The translations under genes and the position numbers were made by a program. 64,000 bases of DNA. Origin: Maratus speciosus (lineage: Eukaryota; Arthropoda; Arachnida; Araneae; Salticidae). The notes beneath the pieces were generated by a model. The model was not told the origin of the DNA and did not search any database. It saw only the letters and a list, made by a program, of their open reading frames with translations. This document shows, one piece after another, positions 1 through 11,922 of this stretch (position 1 is its first letter; every line of letters begins with the position of its first letter). The stretch covers positions 532,645,073-532,709,072 of the forward strand of contig OZ010786.1 in the NCBI GenBank assembly GCA_963932465.1, written 5' to 3'.

Positions 1-3000
1 ATATTTTGAAACTCCCTTTTATCTTACACAGCGCCACCTATTCCCCTAGCGGTGAGCTTTGGAACTATTTTTTCGCAGAATCCTTTGTCCCCCGTCTTTT
101 TTAATCTCCTTACAAAATTTTCCGCCATTCCTTCAATTAGATCGCGCTACAGAACACTCTGAGTACTGTCAGTTTAATTATGGCCTCATTTTACATAATT
201 TTTTTCCCCTCTTTTTATCATAATAATTTTTTTTCTGACAAAATTAATTAAATTAAATACTTAAATTTTCAATAAAATTTATATCCCGTTAAGCTCTGTG
301 GCAGATGTTATCTGCAACATATCAAATTCACCCCCCCCCCTTTTTTCAAAATCTACTTTAAACAAGTAAATTCACTATAGCAATTGCTTTATTTTCCTAA
401 AACAAGTCATTGTTCTACATTCATTTTTTTCCTTTCACAAGAACCTTTACTCAACACATATAAAGATTTATAGTTTCATATTTTTTTATACTTATTCAAA
501 ATGCTCATTCTCGCATATTTATTTATATTTTGTCATTCCTAACGGTTTTTATTTAAAAACAATCACGATCATATTTAACTCCGTACAGCAGCACTTTCCG
601 TTAACCGTTCATTTTCATTAACGTATTTCATTTGCGCTATAAATAAACTACTCTCATTTCCTATTAGAACTTGACGGGTGAAAAAATGAAATAAAGAAAA
701 GATGTATTGATTGGAATTGCAGTTTTAAATTATATCTTCAATTATCATTATGCTTTCTACAGTTCACATACATTTATTAAAGATTACTCAATCGCATTTA
801 ACTGCAATATGCAATATGTAAACATAATCGAGACTGACGGTACTTTTAAGTACCGTATAAGAAAATGTAATATAAAATTTATTTACTCTGTCTATTGACA
901 AAAGTTTATTTTTCTTTCCACACAAAATAATCTGCTGGATCAAATTTAGAAAGCGTAGAGAAGCAGTCAAAGCTAAATGTTTTTAAAAAGGGGTATTTTT
1001 CTTAATCACTTACTTAGGTATAGTTTTTTTTTAAATAAAAAGTTATATGAAACATTTTCAACAGTAAAAACCTTTCCACTTACAGAGAGTATCATAATAC
1101 TTTTAAATACATAGTTTTTATAAGAATTGTGATATATCCATAAAAATATTTTTCGTTAATTAATCTGATTATTTTTGTAAATATTTTACAAGAAAAGTTA
1201 TAACTACCGATATATTTAACCAGTTTAAATGAAAAAATATACCTACATTTCACATTATTATTATTTAAAAAATCGAGTATATTTTCAGATATTAAAGCAT
1301 ATAATTATTGAGAAGAAGCAAATTCTTGATAAATAATTACGTAGATACAGACTTAATGGTGTTTACAATGAAAGTCTCAGTAACTGTGTGAAAAACTTTT
1401 ATTTAAATACTAAATGTTTAAACACAAATGGTGTGATAATTATGATGTGGCGCTATGTAGTACCATTATTATTTGCAGATAATTTTTTAAGAGGCAATAA
1501 TAATAAATATAAAAACGTCTTATTGTTTAGTTTGCATAGAAGAATTCTGTTAATTACTATTCTCCTTCTTCTAGTTACTACCTTTCGTTTTGCTATTTTT
1601 AAATGGTACTTAAAAATAATAATAATTCTGTAAAATCAATTGTTCTACATTTATTTAATTTATTCTTTCCTTTTTCTCAAATGAATTTTTATGGATTTGT
1701 TATTCTTTAATTTTTTTTTCCTGAATTTTACATAACTGTTCATTGTCACGTTTGCATTATGTATGTGTAATGTATTTATGTCATTCTCTTGTTATTTTTT
1801 GGCTTTTTCATAGGAAAGAAATTGCTTATGTGCCCTGTCGCTATAGAAAAAGAGAAAAATAGGTAAACAGTAAAAACGTGTACATTTCTAAGGTTTGAAA
1901 AACATATTTTTCAGCTGATTTCGTGCTATGGTATCTAATTTTTTAGTTTTATGATTAAATTATACATAAATGTGAATAAATTTAGTGTATTGGATTTAAT
2001 GCCATTTTTTAAATTTTCTATCTAAAACCAATGGAATTATTTTAAAATACGTATGGTATCATTTTATAAGTGAACTAATTTGTTTTTAGACATGTTTTGA
2101 ATTTTCTTTTATCTGTGCATGGATTACAGTCTCCTCTCTTATTGGAATATTCTATATTTTTATGATGTTAAAGTTATGTTTGATAATCAAATCTCTTTGA
2201 CAGATCTTAAATTTATGTGACAAAAATCTCCTAGATTATATGTATGCGCAAATTGTAAAGTGAAAAATTTTCCTTTATAGCTTGGCTTATGTACACAATT
2301 TTTAACATAAGTTTAGTGCTGTCTAAACTGTATTTAACTAAAGGTAGAAAATGTGTTTTACATTTTAAAAAAATAAATAAAATGTTACAGAGATTTTTCC
2401 TAAACTCATATCTTATTTTGGTTCATAAAAAATTCAGGCAGGATGAATAATCGCTATTCAATTCCCTAGCAGTCTGTAGAATAATTTTTAGAATAATGTT
2501 TAATTTAAATTATGTAAATCCGTATACTGTTAGCAATAGAGAGAGGGAGCTACAATGATAGCGGAGCCTAATAATACTTTATTAAGTTATTAAATAAAAT
2601 TAAAAATATCCTAAAATTAAATATAGATTTTAAAACATAAATAATAATTAATAAAATTGCATTTTTCTTGTGGATGGATGTAATTTTTCGTTTAATTACA
2701 GTTTGCACTATGAAAATATGCGGAATGATTAAATTCTATTTGCAGTCTGTAAACTCTGATAAAAAAATATTTTTCCTTATAAATTAAGAAAAGTTTTATT
2801 GTTCGAAAACTCATAGAGTATAACAGTTGGTCGAAAATAACGCTGGTAAAATTCTCAATAATTTGATTATTTTTCGACAAAGTATTCAATTCGGAATATT
2901 TACATTCCTTTCCACTTCGCAATCAGCTCAATTAAGTTTCAACAACAAAAAAGGTTAAAAATTTTAAATACTCGTATTTATAATACGATTTTTATATGTA

Positions 3001-3894
3001 AAATTCTCTTTTTTCTTATTTTGAACCAATATAATTCTTTTAACATATTAAAACTACACAGATAACTGAATTTTACTTTATAATATCTAAATATTTTAGT
3101 AGAGATCGGGAATTCGCAAATGAAAATCGTCTCTTCTTTTACATTTTTATATCAGTTATTTAAAAATGTTATTAGACTTATGCAGTCTGTATTATAATAG
3201 AATAAAAGAAACAATACATATATATATCCACACCGAAGTATTAAAAGCAAGAAAGAAATATTTTTTCTAATAACAATTTTTGTTTATTTAATATTTTTAT
3301 TTACAAATATTTGTAAATTTATATTTTCTCGCAATTTTAAGAAGCACTAAAATAAAGAGATAAAATTACGCACATTATCATCATGAACTGAATGGTAAAC
3401 CATTGTTTTTATTTAACAGTGTAGCATTTCTTTATCTAAGTCATATAATATATTGAAATAACTGATAAATTCTTATTAAATAATTATGATTTTCTTCTAT
3501 AGCATATGCTAAATGAATATTTTTGAAACTTTACAACACTAGAAATTAATAGTGCACTATCTAATATACATTAACGCTTTACCTTTCTTTTGCAGGGTTC
3601 GTGAGCTATAAATAGAAAAATTGAGTAAAATTATCGGTGAAAGGATATTTTTACGATGACTCAAGAGAATGACCTTCATTAGCACTTTTTTCGATTATCC
3701 TTTGCATAAAGTCACGATAACAGGTAACAAGAGATAACATCTTTTGCGCATGTAGTATCAATGTAATTATTGTGTCTTGTGTATATTCTAGAAACCGTTT
3801 TTAAGAATACTTGTGAATGATACTTTGTTATAAGCTCCGTAATATTAATTAGAGCCATATATTTTCCCCCTTTCATGTTATCGTTTTGTATATC
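1..3894. other. AT-rich region without recognisable genes
   Basis: I see no protein family, RNA gene or complete transposon here. Open frames are short, AT-rich and without motifs. There is a C10 run near 331-341. The part at about 3380-3660 resembles 33000-33260 (shared text around the words gcactatctaa and ttttgcag followed by an aaactataaa-like stretch), so it is probably an old dispersed repeat copy. Confidence 0.6.
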
Positions 3895-3946
3895 CAGGGG
3901 TCTGTCCAGACCTATCTCACAGGATCCTGATTTTGTGAAATTGTGA

Positions 3947-3977
<31 letters not shown>

Positions 3978-4051
3978 GTGAAAATTTTAGTCATAATTTT
4001 GTGAATTTTAAATTATCGATGTCTTCATATTCTATCATTCATATATAAAAA

Positions 4052-4464
4052 CAGGGTTCCTACGGGTCAGGGAAAACAGGGAAAAGTCAGGGAATTTGAA
4101 AATTTAGGTAAAAAGTCAGGGAAATGTCAGGGATTTTTTTAAATATTTGAAAAAGTCAGGGAATTTTTTATATACTACTTCCATTAGAATTTCTATTATC
4201 GTCGTAAATGAAAAAATTTTGAATTAATTATTCATCCAATCTAAAAATGTTATATAAAATTTATGCAAACTATATAACAATATGAAAAATAATTAAAAAG
4301 TTGGAAATTCATTCAGCACTTACTTTTTATAGCATTTATCTAAATTAAAGTCCATTATGGAGGGTTTTACAACAATATATAAGCCTAATTTTTACTGAGA
4401 AAGGTCAGGGAAATTTTTAAATAAAGTCAGGGAATTTTTTTTCCAGAAATGTGTAGGAACCCTG
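4052..4464. mobile_element. Short MITE with 12-bp inverted termini (CAGGGTTCCTAC), hAT-like
   Basis: The left end CAGGGTTCCTAC and the right end GTAGGAACCCTG are perfect 12-bp inverted repeats. The first five bases fit the YARNG rule for hAT termini (established knowledge). The interior repeats GTCAGGGAA several times near both ends, a subterminal pattern expected for transposase binding. No clean 8-bp duplication is visible (TATAAAAA against AAAAAGCT). No coding capacity. It is nested in the 3895-4782 element. Confidence 0.7.
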
Positions 4465-4571
4465 AAAAAGCTAAGTAATGTGCTTTTTGGTGAATTAAAC
4501 TGCTTATTTACAGGCCAGATTTTATTTTTAAATGACTAATTTGTGAAAAGTTTAATTTGAAGGTGAAAAAA

Positions 4572-4755
4572 TTCTGTGAAAGGTCTATTTAAGAGACAAA
4601 TAATTTTGTGAAGAGTCCTGTTTTGGGATAAAATGTTTTGTGAAGGGTCCTGTTTGGGGATAAAATGTTTTGTGAAGGGTCCTGTTTGGGGATAAAATGT
4701 TTTGTGAAGGGTCCTGTTTGGGCATAAAAAAATTTGTGAAGGGTCCTTTAAAGGA
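4572..4755. repeat. 32-bp minisatellite, about six units
   Basis: Units begin at about 4572, 4604, 4636, 4668, 4700 and 4732 and carry TTTTGTGAAGGGTCCTG. The middle units are nearly identical and the first and last are degenerate. An open frame on the minus strand crosses the array only because the unit lacks stops in that frame; it should not be called a protein. Confidence 0.85.
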
Positions 4756-4881
4756 CCTAAAATTTTCCTAAACATATCCCTGATATCCCAATCTCTGTTG
4801 CGAAATATTTACTCAGATGTTAGAATACATCATTTCAGGCACATAAAATGCAAAAAAAATGAAATAATATATATATATATA

Positions 4882-6186
4882 CAGGGTAGCGTAATGCACA
4901 GTGTGACATGGTACACAGTGAGACAGCAGTCGTTTTGGCATATAGTTATAACTGTTTTTCCAGCTGGGACACACACATAACTACCTCATATTATGCAACA
5001 CGTGGATGTAATTTCGACATTTCGGTTACTCGTCCAGCAAAATAGTAAGTAATTATTTATTTTAAATGGGTTAAAGTTTCATAAATGCCCATTTTAGAGT
5101 TTATTTACTTCAATATGACATTTATTTACTTAACCAAACCTAGCTATACCTAATGATAGACTAAATCGACAAAATGGCAAGCATTCAAATCTATCTAACT
5201 GTTGATGAAACATATATGACATCCCTTTTGTTACAACGTAACAAAAGTACACATTGAGACACACATTTGTGGTACACAGTGAGACACGTCTCACTGTGTA
5301 CACAGATGGTTGTAGACGATTCTTCTGGCGACGATGAATAATTTAGGTTTAAGGATCCTGAACGGGAGCCTGCCATTCGTGATTATGGTCTTGTACGATT
5401 TCTAAATAGTGTGTTCTATGTAGGGAAAATGTTAACCTGTAAGGAGGAAGATGGTGATTTTGAAGTGATTTATCTTCGAAGAGTGTGAAAACAGCAGGCT
5501 TCGTGCATCATGTTCCAGATATGGTGTCTTTTAATCCATCTAACACTTCAATGCTACTGCCAGAACAATAATTTATGATAACGAAACAACTATCAGGATA
5601 CCACGAGTTTCCGATTTCCTTCGGAAATTTCGATGTACATTGGGCTACACAATACCATTGTTAGACATATTCTTAAATCATTATTTAAAAGGGAAAACTA
5701 TACTTTAATTACCACCATCCACTTCACATGTTACGTTAAGCTCAAAATTTGGTTGAATTGAAAATAATATGTGTACCTATAACTATTGAAATTTTCTTTG
5801 CATTTTTATTATTGCTCTATCAAAACTATTCGACCCCCAAAGTGTCAGATTAAAATCCAGGTGATAAACACGACTTCAGGCAGTAGTTCAGGCATTATTA
5901 CACTGAAATAAATTATGGATAAAGTGTAAAAAAGTATGATTCATGAAAATATATACATTGTGTCACTCTGTACCACTTGTGGTACACAGTGAGGCAAATT
6001 TCCGATGCTCCGTTATCATGCTTCTATGCTTTTATAAATAACTTTTTAAAAACCATTTATACATTAATGTGTACCGTATTTGTGTTGCTTTTAAATGCTG
6101 CAATATTTTTTTTTCAAAAGAATAAAAATAGTCGCCATAGATTAAATAATAATAATTTTCGTCTCACTATGTACTACCCTCCCCTA
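4882..6186. mobile_element. Tigger/pogo-like DNA transposon relic inserted in a TA repeat
   Basis: The left end CAGGGTAGCGTAATGCACAG and the right end, reverse complemented (TAGGGGAGGGTAGTACATAG), are imperfect inverted termini, each flanked by TA (4880-4881 and 6187-6188). The word GTACACAGTGAGAC, or a close variant, recurs near 4910, 5245, 5270, inverted at 5286, near 5972 and at the right end, suggesting multiple transposase sites. The interior contains a relic of a transposase C-terminus on the plus strand. TA target duplication and this C-terminus are typical of the Tc1/mariner-pogo group. Confidence 0.6.
5312..5575 (+). pseudogene. C-terminal fragment of Tigger/pogo-type transposase
   Basis: Reading the plus strand from 5312 gives an acidic stretch (VDDSSGDDE) and a stop, then a segment with VGKMLTCKEEDGDFEVIYLRR. 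After a frameshift near 5490 comes HHVPDMVSFNPSN followed by MLLPEQ. The YVGK...EEDGDFEV.FLRR pattern followed by an LPEP-like end is familiar from the C-termini of transposases in arthropod pogo/Tigger elements. Catalytic DDE residues are absent from what remains. At least two stops and one frameshift make it nonfunctional. The family assignment is by remembered pattern and needs a profile search. Confidence 0.5.
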
Positions 6187-6624
6187 TACATATATATGTG
6201 TGACATAAAATATAGTTATATATATATATGGGGGGGGGGGGTATTTATAAATCATATCTCATTTCTAAGACGAACACTGACATTTATTAACACGAAGACA
6301 AAAAAAAATACAATTAAAAGTACTCTTCTCAATCTATATTTAGCTTAAAAGCAAAAACTTTGGCTTCAATTACTTAGCATCGTCAAATATTTCTAAGATT
6401 TCCATACGTCATTTAAATCTTATATCCTGTATCGTCGAAAATATTCTGTTTCATTTAACAAAACCGCCGTCGTCAAATTCTTTCTCGTTCTATTTATTTT
6501 ATTCTGCATTTCAACTTCACGCAGCATCGTTAACGTTTTAATCTCGAATCGGAATACATAATCGGGGACATTCAGTTGGATTCAAGTGTTACTTGCGAAA
6601 TTCCCATATATATATATATATATA

Positions 6625-7757
6625 TGGGGAATTCTCACAATCTTTTGGCTTTTTGGGAAAAAAATCTGACAAAAATAAACTTGCTAAAATAACACTTTAA
6701 TCTGATATACGAATGCCTTAATGATTCAAAATAAAGAAAAAATGGACAGCAGCGAATTTTTTTTTATTTAACTGAGAAGTTAAACTTGCGAGTTTAATTT
6801 TCCTTACAATTTTACCCCTATAACTTTTTGTTTTCTTCTAAATTTTTACTTATAATAAATTTGCATAGTACCCACAGGACATTCAAATAAGAAATAATAA
6901 CAATGTAGTACTTTTAATAGAGAATTTGTGTATAACATTGTCTTAAATGGGTGTTAAAGAAGGGACGGTAAGGTAAAAAAAAAGGGACGAAATGGTAAAA
7001 AAAGGGACGGTATAGGCGGAACGGTAAGGAACATTACCACCTATTTTTGGAAAATCATGTTAAGACTAAGTGATAGCCATAATGTTCATTGATTTTTAGA
7101 AACAGTTGTTAACATTGGATTAAATTATTATTTTTGTTTTAATTTACCTCAAAAAGTGCAGGAATAAACCTTGGGGATGGTGCGACTACCAATAAATCCA
7201 CGATGCTTGAGATTGATATTTAAATGCTGATTTAAATTCTACAGTAAATTTTCTGCCAAAGAATTTTAGACATTATTTTTCTAGCATAATTCTACGTGAG
7301 AAAAAAAACTGAAAAAAATTCTGTGGCTGCATCTGAAATGATTTTTTGTATAACTTTAGAAGAGGGATGGTAAGGAATCTAAAACCCAGGGACAGATTTT
7401 AAAAAATAATAACAACCCTAAAAATGTGTGCAAGTTAATTTTCTGCTAAATATTTATATAAAACAATGGTTCCAGTTTCAGAAAAAAAATTACATCGAAT
7501 TATTTTTATTGAAACAATTTATCCAGACAGCTCCAAACTTAAAAATCTGCATCAGGGACACGGGACGGTATATGAATTTTCCAGGTGTTTGGACCCCCAA
7601 CACCGTCCAAAACTTATTTATATCGTTAATATTGTTGCGCAAACATGCAATTTATTGTTCCCTAGTATATGAAATGAAAAAAAAAACACAAAACAGTCTA
7701 TTAAAATAAAAATTATTATTCAGGGACATGAAAGTCAAAAGATTGTGAGAATGCCCC

Positions 7758-7758
<1 letters not shown>
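6625..7758. mobile_element. Non-autonomous TA-flanked DNA element, copy 1
   Basis: The ends are inverted: TGGGGAATTCTCACAATCTT at the left and the complement of TGGGGCATTCTCACAATCTT at the right, each bordered by TA inside a TA microsatellite (6606-6624 and from 7759). A full second copy lies at 11923-13067. The two share the order of internal blocks, including a cluster of GGGACGGTAAGG-like words about 330 bases from the left end. The frame at 7428-7709 in this copy is broken by indels in copy 2, so I do not call a gene. The superfamily is unknown; a two-base TA duplication suggests the Tc1/mariner group. Confidence 0.8.
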
Positions 7759-7791
<33 letters not shown>

Positions 7792-9644
7792 TTAAAAAAG
7801 GGTGCTTATTATTTATCTGAAGCAAGAAAAAAATTACAGATTTGTCATTATTATTCTAAATTTTCTAAATTCAAAATTGTAAAATATATAAATGTACCTT
7901 TAAGATATATCCGAACACCTTTAAAACATAATTTTCGATCAAAATATCGATTTTTCATTTTTGAAATAATTTTAAAATTGAATCTTTTATCTATCGAAAT
8001 CTGCTTAAATTTTGTCTGTATTTAAAATAGAACCCGTGTTACTGTCGTTTAAAGTTACATCTATTACAGATTTTGAATTGTGTTTAAAAGTTATTTTTAG
8101 CTTTTTCTCAAAATGAACTTTTTCAGATATTTACTATACGCAAAACATCCTAATACAAAAAAAAAAATATATGCACGAAATACCACGAAATTTTCTGTAC
8201 TTCTTTTACAAAAATCTTTTGAGGGAATATACTACGATCATGATAATATATTTAATAGTTTTATATTTACACTGGTATAAATGGCGAACTTAAGTCAAAT
8301 TTGTCGAATTTTTCGTTACATTAGTACTTTAAATGCCATATCATCTGAGACAGAGATGCGATTATAATGTGTGTAGTCTAAGTCCTAGAAAAAGTTATTC
8401 TGTTTATTATGCAATTTTCAAAATGTCAATATTTTGTTTCATTTCTGAGTTATCACGTTTTGCGGAAATGTCAATTTTTGAAATAATTTTGAATATTTAT
8501 CGCTTAAAAAATATTTTTGCGTAATTGCTGAGATTTTTATATTTTTTTCAAAGTTTTAATACAAAAATCTAAAAATCGGGGTCCCGCGATCGATCATGCT
8601 TGAATCGGTTTCGGCATTTTAGCTACCTAACGTTATAATGTTTGTAAAATTAATTTACTTAATCGCAATAAAATAAACATAATTTATGTGCTTTCAATCT
8701 ATACAAGAATTTTCAGAATTTTCACTATATAAAAGTATTAAAAAACCCGTAATCATGTGACTATATTCTCTGTCTCGGAGTACTAATACATCGCTAATCT
8801 TACGCAATTATTTTTTAAACAAAAACATTTAAAGACAAGTATTTTCCTATTTTGATCCTTTTAAACACATCTTGGTCCAGCGATTAAAGAAAAGCTTTAT
8901 TTGAGGATTATAGTAGAATTCCTAATTTATTAATTCAACACAACTTAATTAAACACGATATCTGTTTTAAATGCCTTTTTTACACAATACATGTATATCC
9001 AAATACCAAATAAATCTACCATAGTTAATCTCCTAAAAGTCCGCATTTAGGACATCCAGTTCGTCTCTAATAGGTATCTGAAGAAAGCATCTTACCTAAA
9101 TGCGTATAATATTTTAGAATTCTAATTTAAAGACTTGTCGGATTTCCCGAGCTTACATTTAAGGTAAATGAAACAGAAGTCGTAGCCCTTAAATTCTTTA
9201 TTTTCATTTGAACTTAAAAGTTAAAAAAGAAAGATAATTGACAATTTTTGGTATTTTTCTACTCATTTAGGGAATATGGGAACGCTTGATAATGAACGAT
9301 GTGCATTGTAATGGGAATGTTTTTAATGAAAACGTTTTAAATGCAGAGAAATGTTTCGCGATCTGTTCCTTAAGTTCGGATACCTAATTATAAAGAATTT
9401 TTGTATGATGCTTAGATTAAAGTTTTAAGAGTAAGAACATTGTCGTATTTTGGAGCCATCACATTTAGGCACAATCGCCTTAAAGACTATTTTGTTAAAT
9501 ATTCGTTCGCTAATGTTAAAAAAATTCATTTTTGATTTTAAATGCCACTAAATATTATCATCTGATGTAATGGAATGAAAATAAATGAAACTTTAATCCA
9601 TAAATGAAACTTCGAAATAAATTAGGAATAAAAATACAAAAAAA
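7759..9644. other. AT-rich region, no gene seen
   Basis: Apart from the TA repeat at 7759-7790 I see no repeats, RNA or protein motifs that I can name. Confidence 0.5.
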
Positions 9645-10165
9645 GTATAAAAATGATATTCATATACAATAAAATTTAAACCATCAGAAAATAATATGAA
9701 GTGCAACAGATGTTTACAAATTGCTCGCCAATATCTTATTTATGAAAGTTCTGATTTTAGACAATTCAACGATATCGGATAAAGATTAAGTACGAAAATT
9801 AAATATTATATGTCAATAAAATTGAATTATTAAACAGGAAGTCAAATTTCTAATTAAAAGTAATTATTGGAAAGATAAGTAAACATCTTACATATTGAAA
9901 AATTGTTTTCCTATTCATAAATGCATTTATTATAAATTCAAAACTGTTAATAGATTAATTAGCGCAAACAATGCTATAGATTTTAGAAATAAGATTTTTA
10001 GGATGCATTTTAGATTCCTAAGTTTTCTTAAAATATACTTTGTTTGGATTCTGTAATTTTTGAAATAATGTATGTAAAAAGATAAATAAAGTATGTGTAA
10101 TACTTTTTTTTTAATTATGTTCATTAAAATATAATGATATTACACAGTCGAATAGATAAAATATA

Positions 10166-11724
10166 TAGTGCGTGTAAAAACTTTAAGGACAGTAAAAATT
10201 TTGATAAATTGTAATAATTTTGACAAATTTAAAATGCGATAGCTAAAATGGTAATTTAATGTTGATCATCAAGTGGAAATACTTATGTAAAAGTCAACAA
10301 AATACATCTGTGGGCTTTTCATTGCGAAAAGAAATAATTATGTAAAAAAAAAGCTATTTTTGTCTGTGTAAAAACTATACGGACACCACTATTTTTTATA
10401 AAAATATTATGTGTATTTATTATTTATTTACCTATTAAAAACACTTCTGTATACTGATTTTTCTGACGTTTTCAATTAAGACTTTTGCTAGTTTTATAAC
10501 AATGTCAAAAGCACTTAAACTGACTGAATATGAAAAAGATGCTGTAAATCTTTTTCATTATCAGGAATTACTTTTAGGTCCTTTGCAAAAGAGATAGGAA
10601 GATCTAACATCGTCATCAACAATTTCTTAAGGTTAAAAAATGAGTATGATAGGGGAAGAAACGCTGTAGGCAGACAAAATGTCTTGTCACACAGAGATGA
10701 AAGAAAAGTTTTAAAATTAGCATTAACTGAAAAATACACAAGTGAAGAAATTTTATAAACGAGTGTGTTCTGAATGTGCAAAAAAAAAAAACAATCTGCA
10801 ACGCAGTTAATAAATTTCGGAATATCCAGTACGCATAAAAATTGTATAAACCCCCTTTATTGACTAGCCACAAAACCCATCATTAACAGTTTGCAAGATA
10901 TGTGATGACTTAGACGACAAATCACTACAGATTACTTTTTGCGATGAAAAGGAATGGAACTCCGATGGTCCTGATGCCTGGAAATATTATTGGCATGATT
11001 TGAGAAAAGAAAAAGAATTTTTTTAAGAAAACGTCATTTAGGTGTCGGATCCATTATGACATGGAGCTGCTTTTTGTGCAACGGCGTGGGGTAATTTGCA
11101 TTTTTCTTTTCAGGAAAAGTTAATTCAAAGGCAGAGATTTTAAGATCTTCATTTTAAAGAGAAAAATGAATTTATCAGTAAGATAACGCGCCTATCCACA
11201 CAAGTCATGAGACAAAATTCTGATTCCAGAAGAAAAATATTGAAATTTTGCAATAGGCACCCAGAAGTCCCGATCTAAACCATATCACTAACTACTGGGG
11301 AGATCTAGCAACATAGTTTATAAACATTGAAGACATTTTCCCTCAGCTTCAGAACTCATATCTACGATTGAAGATAAATGGTAAAAACTAGTCTCGAAAT
11401 GTGCCAAAAAATAATAATGTCCATGAAAGATTTGCAGTCATTAAACGCGATGGTGGAAGCATAATATATTAAAAGTTCGTTTTTTCGTTACCGTATTGTT
11501 TTTATTTTGCTGTCCTTAAAGTTTTTACACAGGCAGAAATAGTGTTTTTTTAACCACTTACTTTATTTTCGTAATAAAATACTTACAGATGGATTTTATT
11601 GACTTTTTTAATGAGATTTTGAACTTTATGATACTCATTATAGTAAACATTTTTTTTCATCTGATTTAAAATTTATCAAAAAAAAATATATTTTTTGCTG
11701 TCCTTAAAGTTTTTACACGCACTG
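10166..11724 (+). mobile_element. Tc1-like transposon with double (IR/DR) repeats at each end
   Basis: The outer ends share AGTGCGTGTAAAAACTTTAA continued by GGACAG. A second, inner copy of the same word lies near 10360-10385 and inverted near 11508-11535, giving two direct repeats per end (IR/DR layout known for some Tc1 elements). TA flanks both sides (10164-10165, 11725-11726). The duplicated segment at 14690-14720 shows the unoccupied site with a single TA, confirming the boundaries. The first base is T at the left where the right end has C. It carries a broken transposase. Confidence 0.93.
10502..11460 (+). pseudogene. Tc1-like transposase pseudogene (DD34E family)
   Basis: It starts with ATG at 10502: MSKALKLTEYEKDAVNLFHY, then, after a frameshift near 10570, FAKEIGRS and a GR..LSHRDERKVLKLA segment, the paired helix-turn-helix pattern of Tc1 N-termini. 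Further on are CDEKEWNSDGPDAWKYYWHD (first catalytic Asp region, about 10940-11000), QDNAPIHTS in another frame (second Asp, near 11176-11205) and SPDLNH (near 11267-11285) followed by a WG..AT remnant where the catalytic Glu is expected. Multiple stops and frameshifts separate these blocks, so no active protein is encoded. It lies within the 10166-11724 element. The identification is firm from motifs and order. Confidence 0.9.
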
Positions 11725-11922
11725 TAGTCGGCACGTCTATGTATAGAGTAGTGTAAAATTATCTACATAACCACTTACTTGTATCCCATTGAATTTTTTT
11801 TATGTATTTTGTATCCAACTTTTTATGTACTTCTTTTTGTGTTTCTGTGACTTTTTCTCCAGTAAATGGGGATAGAAAGGCAACAAGCAACTGTTGAAAT
11901 CGATGTTTGGGCTAATAGTTTA

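Larger units (their letters stand above)
3895..4782. mobile_element. CAGGG-ended composite DNA element, possibly hAT-like, non-autonomous
   Basis: The left end reads CAGGGGTCTGTCC and the right end, reverse complemented, reads CAGGGATATGTTTAGG, so the termini are loosely inverted. ATATC lies directly outside both ends (3890-3894 and 4783-4787); this is shorter than the 8-bp duplication expected for hAT, so the superfamily is uncertain. Inside are an interrupted poly-T tract (3949-3977), a nested MITE at 4052-4464 and a 32-bp minisatellite near the right end. No transposase is visible. The repeated words TTTTGTGAA and GGTCCTG occur on both sides of the nested MITE, which supports one element split by an insertion. 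Confidence 0.5.

Noticed and set aside
4044..4472. 8-bp target duplication around the CAGGGTTCCTAC element
   Set aside because: Flanks TATAAAAA and AAAAAGCT share only an A run, which is not adequate evidence.
4536..4775. 79-residue minus-strand frame with a repeated NRTLHK-like peptide
   Set aside because: It is a translation of the 32-bp minisatellite; the repeat length is not a multiple of three, so the peptide cycles through frames.
7428..7709. 93-residue frame in the TA-flanked element
   Set aside because: The second copy of the element has indels and stops in the same stretch, so the frame is not conserved.
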